Below are positions 18,737 through 27,896 of a stretch of DNA of 53,770 bases, piece by piece (position 1 is the first letter of the stretch; each line of letters starts with the position of its first letter). The notes beneath the pieces are model-generated. The model made no database searches, had not been told where the DNA came from, and saw only the letters and a program-made list of their open reading frames with translations. The stretch lies in contig DIWZ01000023.1 in assembly GCA_002435955.1 (NCBI GenBank), forward strand, positions 94,598-148,367. Direction: 5' to 3'. The DNA is from Pelobacter sp. UBA6093. Lineage in GTDB: Bacteria; Desulfobacterota; Desulfuromonadia; Desulfuromonadales; Syntrophotaleaceae. A program made the translations under genes and the position numbers.

Positions 18737-19087
18737 ATGGATCAGGCACAAACCGACAATCGCAACTGGGCCACCCTTTGTCACCTGGCCGGCATGGCCG
18801 GATTTCTGTTCAGCCCTCTGGGCTTTATCCTGGGGCCGCTGATCATCTGGCTCATCAAACGCAATGACGATGCCGAAGTCGACCGCCACGGCAAGGAAGC
18901 GCTTAATTTCCAGATCAGCATGCTGATCTACGGCCTCGCCGTCACCCCCCTGGTATTTATAGTTGTCGGCATTCCGCTGCTGGTGTTCCTGGCCGTATTC
19001 GACTTCATCATGATCATCGTTGCAGCGGTACGCTGCCAAAACGGTCAACCGGTGCGCTACCCGTTAACGATTCACTTTTTCCGCTGA
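18737..19087 (+). CDS. Small DUF4870-type membrane protein
   Basis: 116 residues from the ATG at 18737, which has GAAGGA eight bases upstream. Three hydrophobic segments are present: around GMAGFLFSPLGFILGPLIIW, the stretch after NFQISMLIYGL, and FLAVFDFIMIIVAAV. The linker RNDDAEVDRHGKEALNFQIS is the recognisable signature of DUF4870/Tic20-like proteins. Function unknown. It follows the PHP gene by 34 bases and may share its transcript. Confidence 0.75.
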   Translation: MDQAQTDNRNWATLCHLAGMAGFLFSPLGFILGPLIIWLIKRNDDAEVDRHGKEALNFQISMLIYGLAVTPLVFIVVGIPLLVFLAVFDFIMIIVAAVRCQNGQPVRYPLTIHFFR

Positions 19088-19215
19088 AACCCTGCGGTGC
19101 AAGCGGGCACTACAAAGTTTTGATGCCGTGATACTCCTTGCCAGCAGCTGTTTGGATATGCTAAATCTTCAAGTTGCTTTGACACCATATTATTCTCGGA
19201 TCGGAGGCACGTCCC

Positions 19216-20280
19216 ATGGATATTGAAATTCAGCCTGTCACCCAACCGAAGGCCCGCATTCAGGATGAATCCAAGCTGGTGTTCGGCCGTCAATTCACCG
19301 ACCGCATGTTCGTGATGGAATACGACACCGGACGGGGTTGGCACTCGGCCCGCATTCAGCCTTATGCGCCCTTCACCCTCGATCCGGCAGCCCTGGTGCT
19401 GCATTATGCGCAGGAAATTTTCGAAGGGCTCAAGGCGTTCCGTCGCCAGGATGGTTCCGTGGCCCTGTTTCGCCCCGCGGACAACATTCGTCGATTCAAC
19501 AAGAGTGCCAGGCGCCTGTGCATGCCACCTGTCGATGAAGCCTTTTTCCTTAAGGCCCTCAAGGAACTGATCCGCTTTGAATCCGACTGGGTGCCCCACA
19601 GCGAAGGCACCAGTCTTTACATCCGCCCTACCATGATCGCCACCGAAGCGGTGCTGGGGGTCAAGCCCTCGGATAAATACCTGTGCTACATTATCCTTTC
19701 TCCGGTTGGCGCCTATTACAAAGGCGGTTTCAAGCCGGTCAAGATCTGGATCTCCGACCATTACATCCGCAGCGCCCCCGGCGGCACCGGCGAGGTCAAA
19801 TGCGGCGGCAACTACGCCGCCAGCCTGCGCGCCGCCAAGGAAGCCTCCGAAAAAGGCTTTGACCAGGTGCTCTGGCTGGATGCCGTGGAGCGCAAGTACG
19901 TTGAGGAAGTCGGCAGCATGAACATCTGCTTTTTGTACGACGACAAAATCGTCACGTCGCCGCTGCACGGCACGATCCTCAACGGCGTCACCCGTCGCTC
20001 CATCCTGCAACTGGCCAACGAGATGGGCTACACTATCGAAGAGCGCGCCATGAGCGTCGACGAACTCCTCGATGGCGCCGAGTCCGGCCGCCTCAAGGAA
20101 GCTTTCGGCACCGGCACGGCGGCAGTGGTCAGTCCCGTCGGTCAACTTACCTATAAGGATCGTACCGTCACCATCGCCGACGGCCAGATGGGCGCACTGA
20201 CCATGAAGCTGTACAAGGCCCTGACCGGCATTCAGTACGGGACCCAGCCCGATCCTCACAGCTGGATCGAAAAAATCTGA
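19216..20280 (+). CDS. ilvE: Branched-chain amino acid aminotransferase
   Basis: 354 residues, the size of the longer (eukaryote-like, class II) branch of BCATs. It transfers amino groups between glutamate and branched-chain 2-oxo acids. The PLP lysine is K195 in GEVKCGGNYAAS; EEVGSMNICF and the FGTGTAAVVSPVG phosphate-binding loop follow. GGAGG lies nine bases before the ATG. It is followed by a strong terminator, so it is transcribed alone or with the upstream small genes. Confidence 0.95.
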   Translation: MDIEIQPVTQPKARIQDESKLVFGRQFTDRMFVMEYDTGRGWHSARIQPYAPFTLDPAALVLHYAQEIFEGLKAFRRQDGSVALFRPADNIRRFNKSARRLCMPPVDEAFFLKALKELIRFESDWVPHSEGTSLYIRPTMIATEAVLGVKPSDKYLCYIILSPVGAYYKGGFKPVKIWISDHYIRSAPGGTGEVKCGGNYAASLRAAKEASEKGFDQVLWLDAVERKYVEEVGSMNICFLYDDKIVTSPLHGTILNGVTRRSILQLANEMGYTIEERAMSVDELLDGAESGRLKEAFGTGTAAVVSPVGQLTYKDRTVTIADGQMGALTMKLYKALTGIQYGTQPDPHSWIEKI

Positions 20281-20307
20281 CCGCCCATCCTCCATACCGA
20301 TCATCAG

Positions 20308-20333
20308 GCCCCTGCCCAGGCAGGGGCTTTTTT
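20308..20333 (+). terminator. Rho-independent terminator after ilvE
   Basis: GCCCCTGC pairs with GCAGGGGC around a four-base loop, followed directly by six T residues. Confidence 0.9.
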
Positions 20334-20464
20334 ATTCTGCGATCCATGCCATTCTTTTACTCAGCGCCTGCATCGTCAGCACTGGTGCCTTTTTTTTAGG
20401 CAAAAACCCCGTATACTCACCACACCCCTCTATTTAAGCTATTGATATTAAACAAAAAGTGAAA

Positions 20465-20481
20465 TTGGTTCGAGGTTTGCT
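20465..20481 (+). promoter_or_regulatory. Sigma-54 promoter of amtB
   Basis: TTGGTTCGAGGTTTGCT has the invariant GG at 20467-20468 and GC at 20479-20480 with exactly ten bases between, and the typical TTGCT at -12. Transcription would start near 20492, 65 bases before the amtB ATG. An inverted repeat TGCCT-N6-AGGCA lies at about 20386-20402 and could be an activator site or a remnant hairpin. Confidence 0.8.
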
Positions 20482-20556
20482 AGACTGAAAAGCGTAACCG
20501 GGGCAACGTCCGCCCCGATTAGCACATCACTGCAACGAAGCAATGGAGGAAAACAG

Positions 20557-21828
20557 ATGTTTCGCATTCCCTTTATCCTGACGACCGCACTGACATTGAT
20601 GGCCTTCCCGGCCATGGCCCAGGCCGCAGAAGCCGCCAATCCCGGCGATACCGCATGGATGCTCATATCCACTGCCCTGGTGCTGATCATGTTGCCCGGC
20701 CTGGCCTTGTTTTACGCCGGCATGGTGCGCTCCAAAAATGTCCTCTCCACCAGCATGCACACTTTTGCGGCAATGGCCATAATCGGCGTGCAATGGGTGG
20801 TCATCGGCTACAGCCTGGCTTTCGGTGGATCGGGCCCCTTCATCGGCGGTCTGGGCAACCTCCTTTTGAGCGGGATCACTCCCGACAGCCTGACCGGCAC
20901 CATCCCGACCTATGTATTCGTCATGTTCCAGGGAATGTTCGCCATCATCACCGCGGCGCTCATCTCCGGCGCTGTGGCCGGACGCATGAAGTTTTCCAGC
21001 TACTGCCTATTCATCCTGCTGTGGTCCACCCTGGTGTACGACCCCCTGGCGCACTGGGTCTGGGGCGACGGGGGCTGGCTGCTGGAATTGGGCGCCCTTG
21101 ATTTCGCCGGCGGAACCGTCGTCCACCTGTCTTCGGGACTTTCGGCTTTGCTGCTGGCTATTTTCCTGGGCAAGCGGCACGGTTTCCCCCACGAACACAT
21201 GGCTCCGCATAACCTCCCCATGACCCTGCTCGGAGCAGGCCTGCTGTGGTTCGGCTGGTTCGGCTTCAACGCAGGCAGCGCACTGACCGCTGGCGCCAGC
21301 GCCGCCCTGGCCTTTACCACTACCCAGACATCCGCGGCCGCCGGAGCCCTTTCCTGGATGCTGCTCGAATGGCGACTGGCAGGTAAGCCCAGCGCCCTGG
21401 GTGCGGCTTCGGGGATCGTGGCAGGCCTGGTCGTGATCACTCCGGCCGCAGGCTTTGTGACGCCCGGCTGGGCTCTGGTCATGGGCCTGATGGCCGGTGC
21501 GGTTTGTTACGGCGGCGTAATGCTCAAGCACAAAATCGGCTACGACGACTCCCTCGACGCCTTCGGGGTACACGGTGTCGGTGGGGCTTTCGGTGCCGTG
21601 GCGACAGGCATCTTTGCCACCGTCGGCGCCGGCAGCCTGCTGACCGGGGACCTGCATCAGTTCTGGGTGCAGATCATCGGCGTGCTGGCAGCCGGGGCGT
21701 ATGCGGTTATCGTCACCGTGGCACTGCTCTGGATACTTAAAAAGACCATCGGGCTGCGTGTTTCCCACGATGAAGAAATTATCGGCCTCGATCAGACCCT
21801 GCACTCTGAAAAAGGCTACGACTTGTAA
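20557..21828 (+). CDS. amtB: Ammonium transporter
   Basis: 423 residues with a cleavable signal sequence (to about AMAQAA) and eleven membrane helices. The twin pore histidines are in TVVHLSSGLSALL and AFGVHGVGGAFG, and the GMVRSKNVLST stretch after the first helix is typical. It conducts ammonia/ammonium across the inner membrane. No glnK is next to it, which is unusual for amtB; the PII partner must be elsewhere. GGAGG lies before the ATG, and expression should depend on the sigma-54 promoter upstream. Confidence 0.95.
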   Translation: MFRIPFILTTALTLMAFPAMAQAAEAANPGDTAWMLISTALVLIMLPGLALFYAGMVRSKNVLSTSMHTFAAMAIIGVQWVVIGYSLAFGGSGPFIGGLGNLLLSGITPDSLTGTIPTYVFVMFQGMFAIITAALISGAVAGRMKFSSYCLFILLWSTLVYDPLAHWVWGDGGWLLELGALDFAGGTVVHLSSGLSALLLAIFLGKRHGFPHEHMAPHNLPMTLLGAGLLWFGWFGFNAGSALTAGASAALAFTTTQTSAAAGALSWMLLEWRLAGKPSALGAASGIVAGLVVITPAAGFVTPGWALVMGLMAGAVCYGGVMLKHKIGYDDSLDAFGVHGVGGAFGAVATGIFATVGAGSLLTGDLHQFWVQIIGVLAAGAYAVIVTVALLWILKKTIGLRVSHDEEIIGLDQTLHSEKGYDL

Positions 21829-21847
21829 CCCAGCCTCGGGTTCGTGG

Positions 21848-21886
21848 CCCGGCGCCTCCCTTCCCGGAGGCGCCGGGCGATTTTTT
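21848..21886 (+). terminator. Rho-independent terminator after amtB
   Basis: CCCGGCGCCTCC pairs perfectly with GGAGGCGCCGGG around a short loop; CGA and six T residues follow. Confidence 0.9.
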
Positions 21887-22056
21887 GAGTAGCTGAATTA
21901 CTCCGACCGTGTAGCAAGTCCCCTCACAGCTTGGCCACCAAACATCCAGGGCCGTCCGGCCCACCCCCCCGCCACAAACACTTAAACTTCTGTTATACCG
22001 GCATGTTATCCTATTTTCAGCACCCCCGGGACACGCCCTTGTCAGCGGAAACGGTG

Positions 22057-22073
22057 TTGGCATCTTCATTGCA
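22057..22073 (+). promoter_or_regulatory. Sigma-54 promoter of the glutamate synthase operon
   Basis: TTGGCATCTTCATTGCA is close to the consensus TGGCAC-N5-TTGC, with GG at 22059-22060 and GC at 22071-22072 ten bases apart. The start of transcription would fall near 22084, about 58 bases before the first ATG. The rest of the 312-base gap after amtB holds the amtB terminator and no gene. TGTTAT occurs twice nine bases apart near 21990-22012, a possible activator site. Confidence 0.85.
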
Positions 22074-22141
22074 ATTGTGTATCTGCCACACAGAAACCAT
22101 GCGTGGTCTGTTGTGTACACACCATCCGGAGGTTGAATCGA

Positions 22142-23248
22142 ATGTGTCGTATTGGAGCTATTAAAAGCCGCCACTATGTGCACCCAAGCCAAGCCCTGTT
22201 GCTCATGCAGTCCCAACAAAAGGGACATGACAATTCCGGCTTCGCCATGGTCATGCAAGACCTTGGGGGCATCTTCGAAAACTACAAACATCTGCCCACC
22301 CTGTCGCTGGCCTGCACCGACGAGGGACTGCAGATCGCCAAAACCATTCTGGACACACGCGGATTCCGCCTGGTCCATGAATGGGTGCCGCAGACCAACC
22401 GGCAGCCGGGTCTGGACATCCAGGCCATGCCGCACTACGTCTTCCAGACCTTCGACTACCCCGAGGCCTATGCGGACGCCAGCCAGCAGGCCAAAGAGGA
22501 ACTGCTGCTCGACACCCGCCTGGAACTGCGCCGCGACATGGAAGACGACTGCAAGGGTTTCGCCTATTCTTTCTGGCCCGACGTGGTCACTCTGAAGGAA
22601 ATCGGCGATCCACGCGATATCGGCACCTTTTTCAATATCTGGCAGGCGGACGACAAATTCACCGCCAGGGTCATCACCGCCCAGTGCCGCCAGAACACCA
22701 ACTACGCCATCGTGCGCTATGCGGCACATCCCTTCTTCCTGCAGGGTTATACGGCACTGGCCAATGGCGAGAATACCTTTTACCAGAAGAACAAGGAATT
22801 CCAGCAGAGCCTGCACCGCGGCTACGTCGGATTCGAATCCGACTCGCAGTGTTTCCTCTACACTCTGCACCACATTCACCACGAGTTGGGCTGGTCGCTT
22901 CCCTACTACAAGCACGTCATTACGCCGCTGCCTTTTGAGGACGTCGTCAAGCGCGAAGATCAGCAGCAACTGCTGGCCATGCGCCAGTCTCTGGCACACC
23001 TGGAGATCAACGGCCCCAATACGATTATCGGCGTATTGCCCAACAACACCATGTTCACCTGCTGCGACGCCAAGAAACTGCGGCCGGTCGTGGTCGGCAG
23101 AGACGAAGATACCGTGGTTCTGTCCTCGGAAGTCTGCGGCATCAACGAGATCCTGCCGAACCGCAATTGGGAGACCGATATCTATCCCAACGAGCGTGAA
23201 ATCGTGGTCATAGACAACAACCTGGAGGTCCAGCGGTGGAAACAGTAA
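22142..23248 (+). CDS. Glutamate synthase, free-standing class II glutamine amidotransferase subunit
   Basis: 368 residues from the ATG at 22142 (GGAGG nine bases upstream), which places the nucleophile at Cys2 (MCRIGAI) after removal of the initiator methionine. The domain corresponds to the N-terminal glutaminase part of large bacterial GltB, here a separate polypeptide; it includes KGHDNSGFA for glutamine binding. It releases ammonia for the FMN subunit. It is the first gene of a three-gene operon and overlaps the next by 13 bases. The organisation resembles archaeal-type split glutamate synthases. Confidence 0.88.
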   Translation: MCRIGAIKSRHYVHPSQALLLMQSQQKGHDNSGFAMVMQDLGGIFENYKHLPTLSLACTDEGLQIAKTILDTRGFRLVHEWVPQTNRQPGLDIQAMPHYVFQTFDYPEAYADASQQAKEELLLDTRLELRRDMEDDCKGFAYSFWPDVVTLKEIGDPRDIGTFFNIWQADDKFTARVITAQCRQNTNYAIVRYAAHPFFLQGYTALANGENTFYQKNKEFQQSLHRGYVGFESDSQCFLYTLHHIHHELGWSLPYYKHVITPLPFEDVVKREDQQQLLAMRQSLAHLEINGPNTIIGVLPNNTMFTCCDAKKLRPVVVGRDEDTVVLSSEVCGINEILPNRNWETDIYPNEREIVVIDNNLEVQRWKQ

Positions 23249-24879
23249 AAATAAACGACATCGCCTGCAACGATCTTCCCTGGAAGATCAAGTATCATCC
23301 CGAGCGTTGCACCCTGTGCGGATCCTGCATCGCGGCCTGCACCTTCGACGCCATCGGGCCGAAGATGGAGCGGCGGCGCATCACCTTTACCGAAAGCGCC
23401 ACCCCCGAGCCGAAAACCCGCTTCACCGCCCAACCGGTGATCGCCCAGCAGAACAGCATCAAGAATTTCTGCCGAGGCTGTGGCGTCTGCGAACGGGTGT
23501 GCCCCAACAGCGCCATCAGCTCGGAGCGCAATCCCGATTCGCGGTTCAACGTCGTGTATGCAACCGCAACCGGCACCGGCCCCAAGCGCGGCGGTCGTAA
23601 CAACCTCGAAGTGCAGGCTCGCTCCCTCGACACCCTGCGTGTCGGCCGTATTTCGCAGATGACCGACCCGAGCCTGGACGCCCAGCGCCACTCCTTCGAC
23701 TGCCTGGCTCCCCTGGGGCGCATTTTGCCGGCGGGCGCACTGCCCTTCGAGCAGGGCGCTGACGGCAAACTGATTCAAAACGGTCAGACTCCGCCGGTGC
23801 GCTGGATCTACCCGGTGATTATCGGCGACATGTCCATCGGTGCCTTGTCCTGGCGCATGTGGGAAGCCGTCGCCATGGCGGTAGCCTACCTCAACGAGGA
23901 ATGTGGCCTGCCGGTGCGCATGTGCTCCGGGGAAGGCGGCATGCCGGTGCGCCTGCTGAAAAGCAAGTACCTGAAGTACATGATCCTGCAGATCGCTTCG
24001 GGCCATTTCGGCTGGAACCGCATCATCCAGGCCATGCCGCACATGGTGGAAGACCCGGCCGGGGTGCTGATCAAGATCGGCCAGGGCGCCAAGCCCGGCG
24101 ACGGCGGCCTGCTGATGGCAGCCAAAGTGGCCGAGCACATCCAGGCAATCCGTGGCGTGCCCAAGGCGGATCTTTTGTCGCCGCCCAACCATCAGGGTCT
24201 GTACTCCATCGAGGAGAGCGTGCAGAAGATGTTCCTGTCTTTCAATGCCGCGTTCAAGTTCCGCGTACCGGTAGCCATCAAGGTTGCCGCCAGCGCCACC
24301 TCGGTTTCAGTATTCAACAACCTGGTGCGCGACCCCTACAATATCGTCGGCGGCTTCTTCCTCGACGGTATCGACGGCGGTACCGGCGCGGCTCATGACA
24401 TCAGCCTCGATCACACCGGTCACCCGATCGTCAGCAAGCTGCGCGACTGTTACCTGGCCGCCGTGGCTCAGGGCCGTCAGGGGCAGATCCCGCTGTGGGC
24501 TGCCGGCGGTCTCGGCAAAACCGGTAATCTGGCTGCTGACGCCTTCAAGATGATGTGTCTCGGTGCCAACGGCGTGTTCACGGGCAAGCTGATTCTGCAG
24601 ATGGCCGGTTGCCTCGGCAACGATCACAGTCGCTGCAACGCCTGCAATACCGGCCTGTGTCCGGTCGGCATCACCACTCAGCAACCGGTACTGGTCAAGC
24701 GCCTTGATCCGGAGCGGGTGGCGGAGAACATCGTCAATTACTTCCTGGCCATGGATGTGGAGTTGCGCAAGCTCATGGCCCCCATCGGCAACTCCTCCCT
24801 GCCCGTCGGTCGCTCCGACTGCCTGGTCTCTTCGGACAAGGCCGTCGCCGATCGTCTGCAGGTTCAGTACGTCTGTTAA
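23236..24879 (+). CDS. gltB: Glutamate synthase FMN subunit with N-terminal ferredoxin domain
   Basis: 547 residues starting at GTG inside the preceding gene with GGAGG upstream. An N-terminal two-cluster ferredoxin module (CTLCGSCIAAC near 25; CRGCGVCERVCP near 79) precedes the central FMN-binding barrel of glutamate synthase with GDMSIGALS, CSGEGGMP, FLDGIDGGTGAA and LGANGVFTGK. A cysteine cluster CNACNTGLCPVG near 475 matches the GltS Fe-S site. It catalyses reductive transfer of ammonia to 2-oxoglutarate. The added ferredoxin module suggests electrons arrive by Fe-S relay from the third subunit or from ferredoxin. Confidence 0.9.
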   Translation: METVKINDIACNDLPWKIKYHPERCTLCGSCIAACTFDAIGPKMERRRITFTESATPEPKTRFTAQPVIAQQNSIKNFCRGCGVCERVCPNSAISSERNPDSRFNVVYATATGTGPKRGGRNNLEVQARSLDTLRVGRISQMTDPSLDAQRHSFDCLAPLGRILPAGALPFEQGADGKLIQNGQTPPVRWIYPVIIGDMSIGALSWRMWEAVAMAVAYLNEECGLPVRMCSGEGGMPVRLLKSKYLKYMILQIASGHFGWNRIIQAMPHMVEDPAGVLIKIGQGAKPGDGGLLMAAKVAEHIQAIRGVPKADLLSPPNHQGLYSIEESVQKMFLSFNAAFKFRVPVAIKVAASATSVSVFNNLVRDPYNIVGGFFLDGIDGGTGAAHDISLDHTGHPIVSKLRDCYLAAVAQGRQGQIPLWAAGGLGKTGNLAADAFKMMCLGANGVFTGKLILQMAGCLGNDHSRCNACNTGLCPVGITTQQPVLVKRLDPERVAENIVNYFLAMDVELRKLMAPIGNSSLPVGRSDCLVSSDKAVADRLQVQYVC

Positions 24880-24893
24880 GGAGGTTTCAAGTA

Positions 24894-27209
24894 ATGGCAG
24901 CCTTTATCAATGGCTTTGATGAAAATAACCGGCGCATATCCACTCAGCAGCTGCTGCAGAAGATATACGCTGCCCTGGATGCCGGAGAAACCGAATTCGA
25001 GGTTCTCTCCTCCGGTCATCATGACATCGGCGGACCGCTCTGGACCACGGACGGCAAACCGCTCAAATTTACCGTTAAAAACCCCGGCCAGCGTGTCGGC
25101 GCCTTCGGCCTGGCTGGCACCGAGATCGTCATCAACGGTCCGGCCCCGGCCGACGTCGGCTGGCTGAATGCCGGCGCCACCGTAGTGCTCAAAGGCGACG
25201 GCGGCGACACCACCGCCCACTGTGCCGCCAGCGGCAAGATCTATGTCGCCGGCCGTGCCGGGACCCGTACCGGTTCGCTGATGAAACGCGACCCGGCCCA
25301 CGAAGCCCCGGAACTGTGGATTCTGAAAAACACCGGCTCCTTCCCGTTCGAATTCATGGGCGGCGGCATTGCCGTCATCTGTGGTTACGACAGCGAAGAG
25401 TTCGATTCGGTGCTGGGCGATCGCGCCTGCGCTGGCATGGTCGGCGGCACCATCTATGTCCGCGGCCCGATCAAAGGTCTGTCCAACGACGTATGGTTGA
25501 TGGCGCTGGACGAGGCCGACACCGAGTTTCTTACCAGCAACATGCCGGTATTCCTCGACAAAATCGATAAGCCGCAACTGCTGGCGGAGCTGACCGATCT
25601 CTCCCAGTGGCAGAAGATCGTTGCCAAGTCCTACGAAGAACGTCAGGCCGGGGATCGTCCCACTCTGCGCGAGTTCCGCCTGGGCAAATGGGTGGAAGGC
25701 GGCATCTTCGGCGATGTCGTCAGCGACGATTACGACTCGGTCGCCCACCTGGTCAATGCCGGCGACATGCGCCTGAAAATTCCGCACTGGAAAAACAAGG
25801 CCTATGGCGCTCCCTGTCAGACGGCATGCCCCACCGGCATCCCGACCCAGGATCGCATCAAGCTGCTGCGCGAAGGCAAAACCAAAGAAGCACTGGAACT
25901 GGTTCTGACCTATTCGCCGTTTCCGGCCAGCGTATGCGGCCAGGTCTGCCCCAACCTCTGCATGGACGCCTGCAGCCGGCGCTACCTGGACCATCCGGTT
26001 GCCATGCAGGAACTCGGCCGCCTGTCACAGGCCGTCGCAGCGCCTGAACTGCAACCGTCCACCGGCAAAAAAGTCGCGGTGCTGGGCGGCGGTCCCGCCG
26101 GCCTTTCCGTGGCATGGCAGCTGGCCCTGCGCGGTCACAGCGTCGCACTTTATGAGGAGGACAAGGAGGTCGGCGGCAAGCTGCGTCAGGCCATCCCGTC
26201 CGAGCGTCTGCCGCGCGAGGTGCTGAACGACGAAATCAATCGCATCAAGAACATCGGCGTCGACATTCATACCAACAGCAAAATCGACAAAGATACCTTT
26301 GCAGCCATCCAGAGCGAGGTTGATGCCGTGGTAGTGGCCACCGGCGCCCACAACCCCGTTGTCATCCCCTTCCCCGGCCATGAACGTCTGGTCAAGGGAC
26401 TGGAGTTCCTCAAGCAGATCAACAACGGCCAACAGCCCAAAGTCGGCCGCCGTGTCGTGGTCATCGGCGCCGGTAACGCCGGTATGGACGTGGCCATCGG
26501 CGCTTATCACATGGGTGCCGAGCAGGTTACCGCCATCGACGTACAGCGTCCGGCCGCCTACCAGAAAGAGATCGACCAGTTCGCAACCCTAGGTGGCAAA
26601 ATCGAGTGGCCGGCTTTCACCGAACGCATCACCGAAGAAGGCCTGCACACCAAGGACGGCCGTCTGATCGAAGCCGACACCGTGATCATCGCCATCGGTG
26701 AACGCCCCGACCTGTCCTACGTGCCGCGCGAATGGCTCACCGACCGTGGCATGATGGAGACCGACGACTGCTGGCAGGTCAAAAAGGCCCCCGGCGTATT
26801 CGCCCTCGGCGATACCATCAAACCGGGCCTGCTGACCCACGCCATCGGCAGCGGTCGCGAAGTCGCCGATTATATCGACGATTACCTCGGTGGCCGCGAG
26901 CTGATTGCCAAACCGAAGCCGGTGATGATCCCCCAGGCGAAGCTCCACACGGAATCGTTCATGCCGCAAAATCGCGGCCGGTTCCGCATCGAGGACGCCT
27001 GCAGCGAAGTGCATCGCTGCATCAGCTGCGGCAGTTGCCGCGACTGCACCATGTGCCTGGAAACTTGTCCCGAAGGTGCCATCACGCGCAAGGAAAATCC
27101 GGACGGTTCGTTTGAGTACACCTCCGACGACAAATACTGTATCGGATGCGGCCTGTGCGCCGGCATCTGCCCCTGCGGCATCTGGCAGATGGAAAAAACC
27201 ATTTTCTGA
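24894..27209 (+). CDS. gltD: GXGXG domain fused to GltD-like oxidoreductase and ferredoxin
   Basis: 771 residues. Residues 1-270 are the glycine-repeat beta-helix (GXGXG) normally found at the C-terminus of GltB, with GWLNAGATVVLKGDGGD and GGGIAVICG. From about 290 follows a GltD-type small subunit: an Fe-S domain (CQTACPTGIP, CGQVCPNLC), FAD site VLGGGPAGLSVAW and NAD(P)H site VIGAGNAGMDVA. The end has two [4Fe-4S] motifs (CISCGSC, CIGCGLCAGICP). It would feed NAD(P)H electrons through FAD and Fe-S clusters to the FMN subunit. AAGGAGG precedes the ATG, 14 bases after the previous gene. Confidence 0.9.
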   Translation: MAAFINGFDENNRRISTQQLLQKIYAALDAGETEFEVLSSGHHDIGGPLWTTDGKPLKFTVKNPGQRVGAFGLAGTEIVINGPAPADVGWLNAGATVVLKGDGGDTTAHCAASGKIYVAGRAGTRTGSLMKRDPAHEAPELWILKNTGSFPFEFMGGGIAVICGYDSEEFDSVLGDRACAGMVGGTIYVRGPIKGLSNDVWLMALDEADTEFLTSNMPVFLDKIDKPQLLAELTDLSQWQKIVAKSYEERQAGDRPTLREFRLGKWVEGGIFGDVVSDDYDSVAHLVNAGDMRLKIPHWKNKAYGAPCQTACPTGIPTQDRIKLLREGKTKEALELVLTYSPFPASVCGQVCPNLCMDACSRRYLDHPVAMQELGRLSQAVAAPELQPSTGKKVAVLGGGPAGLSVAWQLALRGHSVALYEEDKEVGGKLRQAIPSERLPREVLNDEINRIKNIGVDIHTNSKIDKDTFAAIQSEVDAVVVATGAHNPVVIPFPGHERLVKGLEFLKQINNGQQPKVGRRVVVIGAGNAGMDVAIGAYHMGAEQVTAIDVQRPAAYQKEIDQFATLGGKIEWPAFTERITEEGLHTKDGRLIEADTVIIAIGERPDLSYVPREWLTDRGMMETDDCWQVKKAPGVFALGDTIKPGLLTHAIGSGREVADYIDDYLGGRELIAKPKPVMIPQAKLHTESFMPQNRGRFRIEDACSEVHRCISCGSCRDCTMCLETCPEGAITRKENPDGSFEYTSDDKYCIGCGLCAGICPCGIWQMEKTIF

Positions 27210-27250
27210 TTTTTCATTGCCGGCGTCGCTCCGGCGCATATGTTATCAAA

Positions 27251-27282
27251 AGGGCGGAACCGCAAGGTTCCGCCCTTTTTTT
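27251..27282 (+). terminator. Rho-independent terminator after glutamate synthase operon
   Basis: AGGGCGGAACC pairs perfectly with GGTTCCGCCCT around GCAA, followed by a run of T. Confidence 0.92.
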
Positions 27283-27369
27283 GCCCTGGGAGTCTGTCGG
27301 AGGCTTGACGCCGGAATCCGGATGGGAGGATTATGAAAATAAGATTGTTTGTATTACCAGGAGGCAATT

Positions 27370-27618
27370 ATGAAAAGACAAGTAATCAATGCCGATATGA
27401 AGGTATGGGACGTGATTCAGGATTTTCCTGGAACCTATGGGGTATTCCGGCAATTCGGCTGCCCCGATATCCACAAGGGCGAGTTTGCGGTCTCATCGCA
27501 TTTCATGAAAGTGCGCGCGGCGGCTCATGCCCATCATATCGATCTGAATAAACTTCTTGAAACCTTGAATGAGGCGGCAGCCACGCATGACGAAGGCACA
27601 TCCGCCACCCGCCATTAA
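27370..27618 (+). CDS. DUF1858-like small protein, copy 1
   Basis: 82 residues from the ATG at 27370 with AGGAGG five bases upstream. The fold is the short helical domain of DUF1858/ScdA-N proteins: VWDVIQDFPGTYGVFRQFGCPD, then a helix with HIDLNKLLETLNEAA. Only one cysteine is present (GCPD), unlike redox-disulfide members with two. A close paralogue lies at 40554-40802. Function unknown; domains of this type often occur with hybrid-cluster or iron-nitrosyl repair proteins, none of which is adjacent. Confidence 0.75.
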   Translation: MKRQVINADMKVWDVIQDFPGTYGVFRQFGCPDIHKGEFAVSSHFMKVRAAAHAHHIDLNKLLETLNEAAATHDEGTSATRH

Positions 27619-27695
27619 ATTCGGATAGGCCTCCGATTCACGACCTGAAAGCGGAACATAGCCTTCATTGTAGTGAATTTTGAGACCTTTTCCAG

Positions 27696-27725
27696 GGGCC
27701 ATCCAAGCAATAGCTCGGATGGCCC
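27696..27725 (+). terminator. Hairpin downstream of DUF1858 copy 1
   Basis: GGGCCATCC pairs perfectly with GGATGGCCC around a 12-base loop. Only TTGCTT follows, so termination may be weak. The rest of the 278-base gap to the next gene shows no gene. Confidence 0.5.
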
Positions 27726-27896
27726 TTGCTTCCTCTCCCTCCCCTGCTTCAATCACACGAGACCTGCTGGATCCGGCCGGAAAACCAAGGTTAGGCCCAA
27801 AATTACAGAGCATTTTATCGCCCGCGGTATATCCTGGGTCCCTTGCCGGTTGGAAATTGGCATTTATACTGATCAAATCAACCCCCCGGAAAGGCC

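Noticed and set aside
19072..20304. Long minus-strand open frame opposite ilvE
   Set aside because: It covers a complete aminotransferase on the other strand and has no independent signal.
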